A program made the position numbers and the translations under genes. This document shows positions 15,401 to 23,447 of a stretch of 64,000 nucleotides of DNA, one piece after another. Under the pieces are notes generated by a model. It had not been told where the DNA came from. It was given only the letters and a program-made list of their open reading frames with translations, and did not search any database. Source of the stretch: Micromonospora lupini str. Lupac 08 (GTDB lineage: Bacteria; Actinomycetota; Actinomycetes; Mycobacteriales; Micromonosporaceae); contig NZ_HF570108.1 of assembly GCF_000297395.2 (NCBI RefSeq), positions 3,531,766 through 3,595,765 of the forward strand. The letters run 5' to 3'. Numbering within the stretch: the stretch's first letter is position 1; each line of letters opens with the position of its first letter.

Positions 15401-15486
15401 GGGGCACCCCTTGATCAGGTGATGAGAAGTAGGCCAGAAAAGCATCCTGGCACCTACTTTTCATCACGTGATCAAGCCCTTGCCCC
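15401..15486. repeat. Long imperfect inverted repeat (about 38-base arms)
   Basis: The left arm 15401-15437 and right arm 15447-15486 pair over most of their length around a 9-base loop. The best part is TTGATCA-GTGATGA-AAGTAGG, with scattered mismatches and a 2-base bulge. It lies between the convergent ends of the small Cys-rich gene and the DUF4132 gene. It may be a bidirectional terminator or the remains of a small palindromic element. It is less GC-rich than ordinary terminators in this window. Confidence 0.7.
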
Positions 15487-15526
15487 GCCTGCCGCCTGCC
15501 GCCGGCCCAGCGCGACGCGTTGGCCG

Positions 15527-17983
15527 TCAGCTCCCCGGCACCGGGGGTGGTAGTTGCTGGAGCACCGTGGTATCGGTGATCTTGTCGTCGGCGGCGAGCA
15601 TGATTGCCTTGGACAGGATCGTGGACAGCATGGGGTCGTCGTCGAACGGCAGGTGCAGGCGGCCGGTCCGCTCACGTGCCGCCACGATGCACAGGTACGC
15701 GTCGTCGGGCTCCACCATGACGTTGCCCGAACCGAGGTGGATCCGGTACGCGCGCAGGTTTCCGCGTACCCGCAGATGCCGGTCCGACAGCTCCACCCGG
15801 TCGGCGATGGCCATCCGGGGCAGCAGCCGAGCGAGGGCGTCCCGGCGTACCTGCGCCGACGGGGTCAGCTCCGCGACGACCGCGCGTCGCCAGTAGGCGG
15901 AGAACCGGTCCTCGCCGCGATCGGCCCACTGCGGGTCGGTGGCGATCGAGGTGACGCCGACGAACAGGTCCACGTCGCGCATCGCCTCGGTGAACACCAG
16001 CGGTGGCACGTCGACGATCGGCGCGGGCTGCCAGGCCGACCCGTCGCGGCGGGCGAAGCGCACCTGGTCGGTGGAGCAGTACTCGACGTCGTAGCGGTCG
16101 GGATCCGGGTTGTCGACGAGCGCGTGGTCGAAGGACGCCCGCCACGCGCCGCCGCCGAAGACCCTGGTGGCCTCGCTCTCGTACCCGCCGTCCCAGGTGC
16201 CGAGGTAGCCGGCCTGCCAGCCGCGGGCGCGCAGCAGGGCGTTGGCCTGCCGGTAGCGCAGGATGTGCGCCGCGAACCGGTTGGAGTAGGTGTGCGTCTT
16301 CTCCTCGGCCGGTGTGCGCAGGTAGACCTCCCGGAAGACCTGCTTGAACGGCTGCGTCAGGCCGGCGGCGAGCAGGTGCTCGCGCCAGGCCAGCACGTCC
16401 GCCGTGTCCGCGCGGGCGGGATGCCACAACCGGATGCGACCCGGCGGCAGGGTCTGGCCGGCCCGGTCGACGAGCGTCCACCCGTCGGGCTCGCAGCGGG
16501 GCAGGCCGGCCGTCCAGCGCTGGCCGTCGCCGCCTGTCTCCCAGAGCAGCCGCCGCCCGAAGGTCGCGGTGACCGGGTGGTCGAGGAACCGAGACGACCA
16601 GTCGGGGTACGACCAGGTGCGCTCCTCCGACAGCAGCCCCTCCACCCGCTGGCGCTCGCTCACCAGCGTCGCGCCGACCCGCTTGACCGCGTCCCGTAGC
16701 CAGACGAGCTCGTCGCCATGAGCTTGCTTCACCTGAGCCGGGACGCCCTTGAGCGGGACGCCGTCGCGGGCGAAGACCAGGCGCGCCCGGTCGCCCGCGA
16801 TCTCCACCGTCGCCTCGTACGGGCCGACCGGTGTGCGCAGACGCCCGTCCGGTCCGAGCCCGTGGTCGTCGACGGCCAGCTCCATGACCTCGCTGAGCGA
16901 CCACCCGTGTCGCGCGGCGAGGCCGGTCAGCGCGGACTGGACCCGGCTCTGCACGGCCTTGTTCCGGACCGTCCCGGCCAGCCGCGCCAGCGTGCGTACC
17001 GGCGCGTCGCCGTCGCGGTCGGCCAGCAGTCGTACCGCGACGATCGCCGTGCGCGGCGCGTGGGGATATCCGGACGCCTGGCGTGGCGCCGCCGCCGCAG
17101 TGGCGGTGGCCCGCGCCAGCAGGTCGGTCGCCTCCTCGTCGCCGTCGCGCGACAACGCCCAGACCAGCCCGCGCAGGAGGCGGTCGGAGTCGTCGTGGAC
17201 GGATCGTCCGCGGGTGGCGAACGCGTCGAGGATCTGGCGCGTGACCTGCGGGCCGCCGTCGGCGGCGGCGAGCAGGTCGTCGAGGCGGCGCAGCCATTGC
17301 CTGGACGCCGCCGGTTTGTCCAACGTGGCGCGGTGTTCCAGCAGCTCCGGCACGCCCGGCGCGACGAGGACATCACCCAGCTCGGCACGGACGGCTGGCC
17401 CGAACGTGTCGCCGTCGTGCAGCAGCCACGACGGTAGGCGGCTGCCGGTGGCGCGGTCGATCGCCCGGCCGAACAGCGTGACGGCGCGGCGGCGCGGCAC
17501 CGCCGCGATGAAGTAGTCGTCGACCAGCTCACTGACCAGGGCGGACAGCGCCGGCACCAGGTCGGCCAGCTCGCCGGTCGGCAGGCGCGGCGCGATCAGG
17601 GCGGGCAGCTCCAGGTGGGCGCCGTTGTCGAAGCACTCCCCGCGAGCGGCGACCTGCAGGCACCACACCAGGTCCGCCCGCGTGAAGGGGACGTCCTCGG
17701 CGCCGAGGTTGCGCACCACGTCGTTCAGTGCGGTGGGAATCGAAGCGTTCGAGGACTCCAGGTGCACGGCCAGGGCGGCGCGGCGGCGCTCCTCGGCCGG
17801 CCACGACTCGACGGTGGCCCACTCGGGCACGCTTGTCACCGGGGATCCCCAGAAGTACGTGTCGGCGATCCGCAGCACCGCCCGGATCCGGGCGTCGGCC
17901 TCGGCGAGACCGACCTCCACCTGCCGCCGGTCCGCCTCGGTCAGGCCGGGGAGCAACGCCTCCCAGTCGCCCATCTCAGCCAC
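15527..17983 (-). CDS. DUF4132-family protein (MolR/YehI-like)
   Basis: An 818-residue, mostly helical protein with no signal peptide or membrane segment. The N-terminal 380 residues look like helical repeats (LLRGLVWALSRDGDEEATDLLARA). The middle carries the DUF4132 core (about 390-560: VPAQVKQAHGDELVWLRDAVKR, WSSRFLDHPV, LWHPARADTADVLAWREHL). The C-terminus has the associated domain (DRHLRVRGNLRAYRIHLGSGNVMVEPDD). E. coli MolR/YehI belongs to this group; its biochemical role is not established. The start GTG 17983 overlaps the upstream small gene by eight bases, and an ATG at 17974 follows that gene's stop by one base. Either way the two are coupled. Confidence 0.8.
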   Translation of the reverse strand: MAEMGDWEALLPGLTEADRRQVEVGLAEADARIRAVLRIADTYFWGSPVTSVPEWATVESWPAEERRRAALAVHLESSNASIPTALNDVVRNLGAEDVPFTRADLVWCLQVAARGECFDNGAHLELPALIAPRLPTGELADLVPALSALVSELVDDYFIAAVPRRRAVTLFGRAIDRATGSRLPSWLLHDGDTFGPAVRAELGDVLVAPGVPELLEHRATLDKPAASRQWLRRLDDLLAAADGGPQVTRQILDAFATRGRSVHDDSDRLLRGLVWALSRDGDEEATDLLARATATAAAAPRQASGYPHAPRTAIVAVRLLADRDGDAPVRTLARLAGTVRNKAVQSRVQSALTGLAARHGWSLSEVMELAVDDHGLGPDGRLRTPVGPYEATVEIAGDRARLVFARDGVPLKGVPAQVKQAHGDELVWLRDAVKRVGATLVSERQRVEGLLSEERTWSYPDWSSRFLDHPVTATFGRRLLWETGGDGQRWTAGLPRCEPDGWTLVDRAGQTLPPGRIRLWHPARADTADVLAWREHLLAAGLTQPFKQVFREVYLRTPAEEKTHTYSNRFAAHILRYRQANALLRARGWQAGYLGTWDGGYESEATRVFGGGAWRASFDHALVDNPDPDRYDVEYCSTDQVRFARRDGSAWQPAPIVDVPPLVFTEAMRDVDLFVGVTSIATDPQWADRGEDRFSAYWRRAVVAELTPSAQVRRDALARLLPRMAIADRVELSDRHLRVRGNLRAYRIHLGSGNVMVEPDDAYLCIVAARERTGRLHLPFDDDPMLSTILSKAIMLAADDKITDTTVLQQLPPPVPGS

Positions 17984-18368
17984 CCACGAGCGCGACGAGG
18001 CGGACGAACGCCACGGCCGGGTCGGTGCGCAGGTCGATCTGCTCGTCGAGGTCCTCGATCTGGCGGTCGCCGACCAGCAGCAGGAAGCCGTTGCGGGCGA
18101 ACGCCGCGCAGGCGCGATCCGCCTGCGCCTCCCAGTCGAGCCGCCGGCCCGGGGTGACCCGGTAGCCGTTCAGGGTGGCCTCCGTGTCGGTCGGCTGCAC
18201 CAGGCCCCGGAAGTGCCGTGGCTGCTCGGCGTTGAACCGCGCCACCTCCTCGCGCACCCGCAACCGGACCAGCTCCCGCACCGAGATCTGCTCCGGCAGG
18301 CCGGCCAACGGCCAGCTCTCGATGGCTCTGCCCGTCGCTGTCTCATCCCGAACGATCACCGTGACCAT
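17976..18368 (-). CDS. Small beta-grasp-like protein ending in Gly-Gly
   Basis: 130 residues, family not recognised. An N-terminal strand (VTVIVRDET), a second strand (ESWPLAGL) and a helix (VRELVRLRVREEVARF) are followed by an insert. The C-terminal part runs LLLVGDRQIEDLDEQI, then VAFVRLVALVGG and the stop. The order strand-strand-helix-strands and the last 40 residues resemble ubiquitin/MoaD/ThiS proteins, and the protein ends exactly at a free diglycine (129-130). The gene is first in a two-gene unit with DUF4132 and divergent from the Hsp90-like gene. No E1, E2, or JAB peptidase is nearby, so conjugation is only a hypothesis. A role as adaptor for the DUF4132 protein is equally possible. 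Confidence 0.65.
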   Translation of the reverse strand: MVTVIVRDETATGRAIESWPLAGLPEQISVRELVRLRVREEVARFNAEQPRHFRGLVQPTDTEATLNGYRVTPGRRLDWEAQADRACAAFARNGFLLLVGDRQIEDLDEQIDLRTDPAVAFVRLVALVGG

Positions 18369-18503
18369 GCCCGTGCTCCTTGCGCTGAGGTGAGCGGCAG
18401 CATGGCACGACCGTCCGACGAAACGTAGGCCCGGAAACGGGGCACCCGACGCGCACGCTCAGCCGCTAGTGTGCACCGGACCGGATCATGGGAGAGGGCG
18501 GTT
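18369..18503. promoter_or_regulatory. Divergent promoter region of the Hsp90/DUF4132 locus
   Basis: This 135-base gap serves both units. TAGTGT at 18467-18472 is a plausible plus-strand -10 box, and GGGAGAGGG (about 18490-18498) is the ribosome site for GTG 18504. No perfect palindrome stood out. Confidence 0.4.
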
Positions 18504-20294
18504 GTGAGCTACACCTTCCACGTCGACCTGCGCGGCATCGTCGACCTGCTCAGTCACCACCTGTACGCCAGCCCGCGCGTCTACGTGCGCGAACTGATGC
18601 AGAACGCCGTCGACGCCATCACCGCCCGCCGGTCGGACGACCCCGGTGCGCCGGGCGCGATCCGCATCCACCCGCCGGAGTCCACCGGAGACGGCACGTT
18701 GCGCGTCGAGGACACCGGCATCGGCCTGACCGAGGCGCAGGTGCACGAACTGCTCGCCACCATCGGGCGCAGCTCCAAGCGGGACGACCTGGGCTTCGCC
18801 CGGCACGAGTTCCTCGGCCAGTTCGGCATCGGTCTGCTCTCCTGCTTCCTGGTCGCCGACGAGATCCGGGTACGCACCCGCGCCGCCGGCTCCCCGACCG
18901 TCGAGTGGATCGGCTACGCCGACGGGCGCTACGAGCTGCACGTCGCCCCGGCCGGACGGGAGCGCCCCGAGCAGGGCACCACCGTGACGCTGGTGCCCCG
19001 GCGCGGCGAGGAGCACTGGCTGCGTCGCGACGCCGTCCGCGAGATCGCCTCCCTGTACGGCTCCATGCTGCCGATCCCCGTGCACGTCGACGACGAGCCG
19101 ATCACCGTGGGGCTGGCGCCCTGGGAGAACGACGCCGCGGAGCCGGCGGCGACCCGTCGGGCCCGGCTCGACGCGTACGCCCAGGAGGTCTTCGGTTTCA
19201 CGCCCTTCGACGTGATCGACCTCGCGGTGCCCGCCGCCGGCCTGCGCGGGGTGGCGTTCGTGCTCCCCATGCCGGCGAACCCGACGTCGCGGGTGGCCCA
19301 CCGGGTGTACCTCAAGCAGATGCTGCTCTCCGAGGACATCGAGCGGCTGCTGCCGGAGTGGGCGTTCTTCGTCCGCTGCGTCGTCGACACCGGTGAGCTG
19401 CGCCCGACCGCGAGCCGTGAGGCGCTCTACGAGGACGCGCTGCTCGACCAGGTCCGCGAGTCGCTGGGCGACTCCCTGCGCGGCTGGATGACCCGGCTCG
19501 GGCGCACCGACCCGCATCGCCTCCAGGCGTTCCTGCGGGTGCACCACCTCGGCGTCAAGGCGCTCGCCGTGCACGACGACGAGATGCTGCGCCTGGTCGA
19601 GCAGTGGTGGCCGTTCGAGACGAACATGGGCCCGCTGACCCTCGCCGAGTTCCGGGAACGGCACCAGGTGGTGCGCTACACGCCCTCGGTGGACGAGTTC
19701 CGCCAGCTCGCCGCGGTCGCCGCCGCCCAGGGCATCGCCGTGGTCAACGCGGGCTACGTCTACGACGCCGAGCTGACGAGCCGGCTGTCCGACCTGGACA
19801 GCACGATCGTCACCGAGGTCCTCACGGCGAGCGACCTGGCGACCCGGCTGGAACCGCTCGACCCGGACGTCGAGCTGGCGGTGCGGCCCTTCCTCGTCCT
19901 GGCGCAGCGGACCCTCGACCGCCTCGGCGTGCAGGTGCTGGTCCGCGCCTTCGAACCGGCCAGCATGCCGGCGCTGCACCTGCTCGACGGGGACACCGCC
20001 CTGGCGGTGGACCTGCGGCAGGGGCAGGAGCAGGCCGACGAGCTGTGGTCGTCGATCCTCGGCACCTTCACGCAGGGGCGCGACGAGCGGCCACAGTTGG
20101 TGTTCAACCACCGCAACCCCCTCGTCCGGCAGGCCATCGCGACCGGCGACGACGAGCTGACGACGCTCGCCATCGAGGGGCTGTACGTGCAGGCGCTGCT
20201 GCTGGGCCACCAGCCGCTGCGGCCCGCGGACACCGCCGCGCTCAACCAGTCGTTCCTCGGGCTGCTCGCCCGCGCCATGGGAGGGGCCCGGTGA
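18504..20294 (+). CDS. Hsp90-family (HtpG-like) ATPase paralogue
   Basis: A 596-residue GHKL ATPase. The Hsp90 ATP pocket is intact: catalytic Glu30 and Asn34 in VRELMQNAVDAI, Asp70 in EDTGIGL, and the lid motif GQFGIGLLS at 105-113. A middle domain with TASREALYED carries the Arg that contacts the gamma phosphate in HtpG. The C-terminal part is divergent and does not end in MEEVD. Ordinary HtpG is longer, around 620-640 residues, so this is a distinct paralogue. It is overlapped by the TPR gene (GTGA) and divergent from the DUF4132 pair. A chaperone role for a specific client, with the TPR protein as cofactor, is inferred from eukaryotic Hsp90-TPR partnerships. Confidence 0.85.
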   Translation: MSYTFHVDLRGIVDLLSHHLYASPRVYVRELMQNAVDAITARRSDDPGAPGAIRIHPPESTGDGTLRVEDTGIGLTEAQVHELLATIGRSSKRDDLGFARHEFLGQFGIGLLSCFLVADEIRVRTRAAGSPTVEWIGYADGRYELHVAPAGRERPEQGTTVTLVPRRGEEHWLRRDAVREIASLYGSMLPIPVHVDDEPITVGLAPWENDAAEPAATRRARLDAYAQEVFGFTPFDVIDLAVPAAGLRGVAFVLPMPANPTSRVAHRVYLKQMLLSEDIERLLPEWAFFVRCVVDTGELRPTASREALYEDALLDQVRESLGDSLRGWMTRLGRTDPHRLQAFLRVHHLGVKALAVHDDEMLRLVEQWWPFETNMGPLTLAEFRERHQVVRYTPSVDEFRQLAAVAAAQGIAVVNAGYVYDAELTSRLSDLDSTIVTEVLTASDLATRLEPLDPDVELAVRPFLVLAQRTLDRLGVQVLVRAFEPASMPALHLLDGDTALAVDLRQGQEQADELWSSILGTFTQGRDERPQLVFNHRNPLVRQAIATGDDELTTLAIEGLYVQALLLGHQPLRPADTAALNQSFLGLLARAMGGAR

Positions 20295-22354
20295 CCGCCT
20301 CGGAGCAGGAGCTGCGCGAGCGCCTCGCCCAGGCGTACGCGCTGCCGCGCGGCCCCGCCCGGTTCGCCGCGCTGGACGCGGTCTTCCGGCACGCCGACGC
20401 GGCCGGTGACGTGCCGTTCGCCTTTTCCGCGCGGATGCGGGCGATAAGTGACTTCCACCACGGCGGAGACCCCACCCGGGCGTTCCTCGCCTTCTCCTGG
20501 TGCCTGGCGACGTTCGACAGGCAGCCGGAGGTGGTGGGCGAGCACCATGCGCACAGCCTGCTCTGGGACTTCAAGTGGATCGTCTGGGCGCTGCCCCAGT
20601 TCCCGGACATCCCCCTGGAGCGCACCATGGCGGTGCTCGACGACATGCAACGCCGCTATCAGCTCGCCGGGCACAGCCTGCACGCGGTCCACCAGCACCG
20701 CTGGCTGGTGGCGCACCACGTCGGGGACATGGCCGCCGCCCAGGAGTCGTACGACCGGATGGTGACCGCCAAGCGGGACGCGCTGTCGGACTGCGGCGCG
20801 TGTGTCCCGTCGGGCCAGGTGCGGCACCTCACGTCCCTCGGCCGCTTCGACGAGGCCATCGCCGTGGGCGAGCCGTACAAGCGCGGTGGCTGCACCGAGC
20901 AGCCCCAGTGGATGCTCAGCGAGCTGCTCACGCCGTACCTGCGGGTGGGTCGGTTCGACGAGGCCGTCGAGGCGCACCGGGACGGCTACCGCCGCATCCG
21001 CGACGACCGCCACCACCTCGACAACCTCGCCCAGCACGTGCTGTTCTGCGGCCTGACCGGCAACGAGGCGCGTGGCCTGGAGCTGGTGGAACGGCACCTG
21101 AGCTGGCTGGAACGCCCCTCGTCGCCGTACGCGGCGATGGAGTTCGCCGCTTCCGCCGCGCTGGTCCTCGGCCGGCTCTCCGCGTCCGGGCACGGGGCTC
21201 TGGCGCTGTCGCGCCGCTCCGACGACGGCACCCGTCGGTGGGAAGCGACGGTGGCCGAGGTCCACGACGAGATGGCCGGGCACGCTCGCGCGACAGCCGC
21301 CCGGTTCGACGTCCGCAACGGCAACCGGCACCAGAGCGACCGGGTCGAGGCGCGCATGGCGGCGACGCCTGTGGCGCAGCGGGTGCCGCTCACCGTCCTC
21401 GCCGGGCGCGTCACCGCGCCCGAGCGGCCGGTCGACCCGGCGCTGGCCGCCCTCGTCGAGCGGGTCGCCGCGCTCACCGCTGCCGGCGACGCGGCCGGCG
21501 CCGCGCGGGCCCGCCTCGAGGTGGCGCACACCCTGCGCAACTCGGGCCGACAGGAGGACGCCGTCGAGGCGGCCGAGGAGGCGGTCCGCAGCCTCGACCG
21601 GGCCGGTCTGCGCGACGACGCGGCCCGCTGCCGTCACCTGCTGTGGGAGCTGTACCGCCGGGCCTACCACCACCGCGACGCGGCGCGGGCGGTGCTGGCC
21701 GAGCTGACCCCCGCCGGGGACCTGCCCGACGGGGTGCCTCCGCTGGAGGTGATCCTGGAGGACGCGGCCGACCTGCTGCAGGGCATGGAGGGTCTCACCC
21801 ATCTGGTCACTGCCGCCGACCGGCACCGGGCCAACGGCAACGCCGACGCCGAGCTGCGGGTGCTGCGCAAGGCGCTCGCGCGGCTGGCCAACCGCCCCCC
21901 GGACGATGTCGCCTGGGCGGTGCTGGCCCGCGTCGACACCCTCGGCGCGGCCGAGCAGCCCACGTCCGCCGAGCACGCGGGCAGGGATCAGGTGGCCGCC
22001 GCGCAGCTGCTGGCCGCCGCCGACCGCACCGCGGAGGCGCTCGACCGGCTCGACGCGGCCGTCACCTGGTTCGACGGCGACGAGCTGGCGGACGAGCGTC
22101 GCTCGGCCCGACTGGACCGGGCGCGGTTGCGTCTGCGCGTCGGCGAGCCGGCCCGCGCCGAGGCGGAGGCGCGGGAGGTGCTGGCCGAGGATCCCGACGA
22201 GTACGGCTACGCGGCCACCGCGGTGCTGGCGCTGGCCCTGCGGGCGCAGGGCCGCGCCGACGAGGCGGGCAAGGCGCTGGCTGCGCGCGAGATGGACGAG
22301 GACGACGTCGACTTCTATACCGAAGACCTCGGGCCGTACGACGACGAGGACTGA
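20291..22354 (+). CDS. Tetratricopeptide-repeat protein paired with Hsp90-like ATPase
   Basis: A 687-residue helical-repeat protein without signal peptide. TPR-like pairs are visible at several points: LGRFDEAIAVGEPYKRGG, VGRFDEAVEAHRDGYRRI, SGRQEDAVEAAEEAVRSLDR, and ADRTAEALDRLDAAVTWF near the C-terminus. The protein ends in a very acidic tail (MDEDDVDFYTEDLGPYDDED). It starts within the stop of the Hsp90-like gene, which implies a fixed stoichiometry. A co-chaperone or scaffold role is inferred from this coupling. No enzymatic motif was found. The convergent gene ends 10 bases away, so the unit closes here. Confidence 0.8.
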   Translation: MTASEQELRERLAQAYALPRGPARFAALDAVFRHADAAGDVPFAFSARMRAISDFHHGGDPTRAFLAFSWCLATFDRQPEVVGEHHAHSLLWDFKWIVWALPQFPDIPLERTMAVLDDMQRRYQLAGHSLHAVHQHRWLVAHHVGDMAAAQESYDRMVTAKRDALSDCGACVPSGQVRHLTSLGRFDEAIAVGEPYKRGGCTEQPQWMLSELLTPYLRVGRFDEAVEAHRDGYRRIRDDRHHLDNLAQHVLFCGLTGNEARGLELVERHLSWLERPSSPYAAMEFAASAALVLGRLSASGHGALALSRRSDDGTRRWEATVAEVHDEMAGHARATAARFDVRNGNRHQSDRVEARMAATPVAQRVPLTVLAGRVTAPERPVDPALAALVERVAALTAAGDAAGAARARLEVAHTLRNSGRQEDAVEAAEEAVRSLDRAGLRDDAARCRHLLWELYRRAYHHRDAARAVLAELTPAGDLPDGVPPLEVILEDAADLLQGMEGLTHLVTAADRHRANGNADAELRVLRKALARLANRPPDDVAWAVLARVDTLGAAEQPTSAEHAGRDQVAAAQLLAAADRTAEALDRLDAAVTWFDGDELADERRSARLDRARLRLRVGEPARAEAEAREVLAEDPDEYGYAATAVLALALRAQGRADEAGKALAAREMDEDDVDFYTEDLGPYDDED

Positions 22355-22364
22355 CCTGTCGTCG

Positions 22365-23267
22365 TCAGCGACGGGTCGGCCGTGTGTCGTCGATGACGAG
22401 GGTGGCCAGCAGGGCGGGGTGGTCGGTCGCCCCGCCCATGCCCACCGACCGGGCGCAGCAGAGCATGATGTCGGCGCTGGTCAGGATGTGCTGCACCGCG
22501 CCGTCGCCGACGCGCCGGTAACCGGGTGGCGTGCAGGCCCGTACGTCGGGGTCGTCGTCGAGGCGGAGGTTGAGGTCGCCGCTGAGCACGGTGGGCGCGT
22601 ACCCGCTGTCTCGCCTGACGGCGGGCAGGATCTCGTCGAGCAGGTGGCCGCACTGGGTGAGCGCGACGGCGTGGCTGGTCGCCGCCAGGTGGGTGGTGCA
22701 GGCGTTGAGGGCGTCGCCGACGTGGACGCACAGCCAGGGTCGCTCCTCGGGGTCCGCGACGTCCTGTGTGGGGTGGATTCCACTGTGCACGGCGTGCCGG
22801 CCGTCCGCCGCCAGCCGGGTCAGCAACCCGATGCCGTACGCCTGGCCGTTGCGGCACCGGGTGTCGGCGCCGCTGGGGCGGTCACCGGCGGCCTGGAAGG
22901 CGGACACGACCATCGCGTCGGTGTGGACGGCCGCGAACACCGCCTCCAGGGTGGGCACGTCGCTCTGGCAGATTTCGTTGAGAGTCACCAGGTCGGGTCG
23001 TTCGGCCCGGATGACCTCGGCGGCTCTGGTCAGTGACCGGCCGGTGTAACAGCCGGCGCGACCGCTGTTGCACAGGTTCAGCTGGAGCACCCGCACCGTC
23101 GTGGGCGCGGAAGCCCCCGCCACCGGCGATTCGGCCGGCACTGCGGCGACGGCGACGAGGCAGCCGAGGGCAAGCGCGCGGCGGATCGCGCGGTACGGGC
23201 CGGACGCACGGCGGCCGAGGAGCGCGCCAGGGGATCGGGTGGTGTCGCCGGGCGGATCTGTCGACAT
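22365..23267 (-). CDS. Secreted endonuclease/exonuclease/phosphatase-fold protein
   Basis: 300 residues with an N-terminal export signal (RRALALGCLVAVAAVPAESPVAGASA). EEP motifs follow in order: VLQLNLCNSG (strand with Asn), TLNEIC (metal-binding Glu), CTTHLAA (His), SGDLNL (Asp, Asn) and TDHPALL (Asp-His pair). The family hydrolyses phosphodiesters in nucleic acids, inositol phosphates or sphingomyelin. Seven or more Cys after the signal fit an exported disulfide-bonded enzyme. The substrate is unknown; an extracellular DNase or phosphodiesterase is reasonable. It ends 10 bases from the convergent TPR gene. Confidence 0.85.
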   Translation of the reverse strand: MSTDPPGDTTRSPGALLGRRASGPYRAIRRALALGCLVAVAAVPAESPVAGASAPTTVRVLQLNLCNSGRAGCYTGRSLTRAAEVIRAERPDLVTLNEICQSDVPTLEAVFAAVHTDAMVVSAFQAAGDRPSGADTRCRNGQAYGIGLLTRLAADGRHAVHSGIHPTQDVADPEERPWLCVHVGDALNACTTHLAATSHAVALTQCGHLLDEILPAVRRDSGYAPTVLSGDLNLRLDDDPDVRACTPPGYRRVGDGAVQHILTSADIMLCCARSVGMGGATDHPALLATLVIDDTRPTRR

Positions 23268-23391
23268 GCGGTCTCCGGCAGCGGGAGGCGACAGTCTTCG
23301 CCGAGGTGTCCGTGATCATACTGCCGGCCGTCGCGCTACGAGCGGACGTTCATTCGCCCGCTCCTGCCCGGCGACTGAGCGCACGCGCCGC

Positions 23392-23447
23392 GCTGAACAC
23401 GGGCCGTGCGAGGAGGGTGGACCCCGCACGACCCGTGTCCGTTCAGC
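23392..23447 (-). terminator. Terminator overlapping the xylanase stop
   Basis: GCTGAAC plus ACGGG and CGTGCG pair with CGCACG, CCCGT and GTTCAGC across a 15-base loop, with one mismatch and a three-base bulge. The right arm covers the xylanase stop codon at 23443-23445. Confidence 0.6.

Noticed and set aside
15527..22354. A complete bacterial ubiquitin-like conjugation (Bil-type) system
   Set aside because: I found no E1-, E2- or JAB-type gene in the locus, so only the diglycine protein itself is reported.
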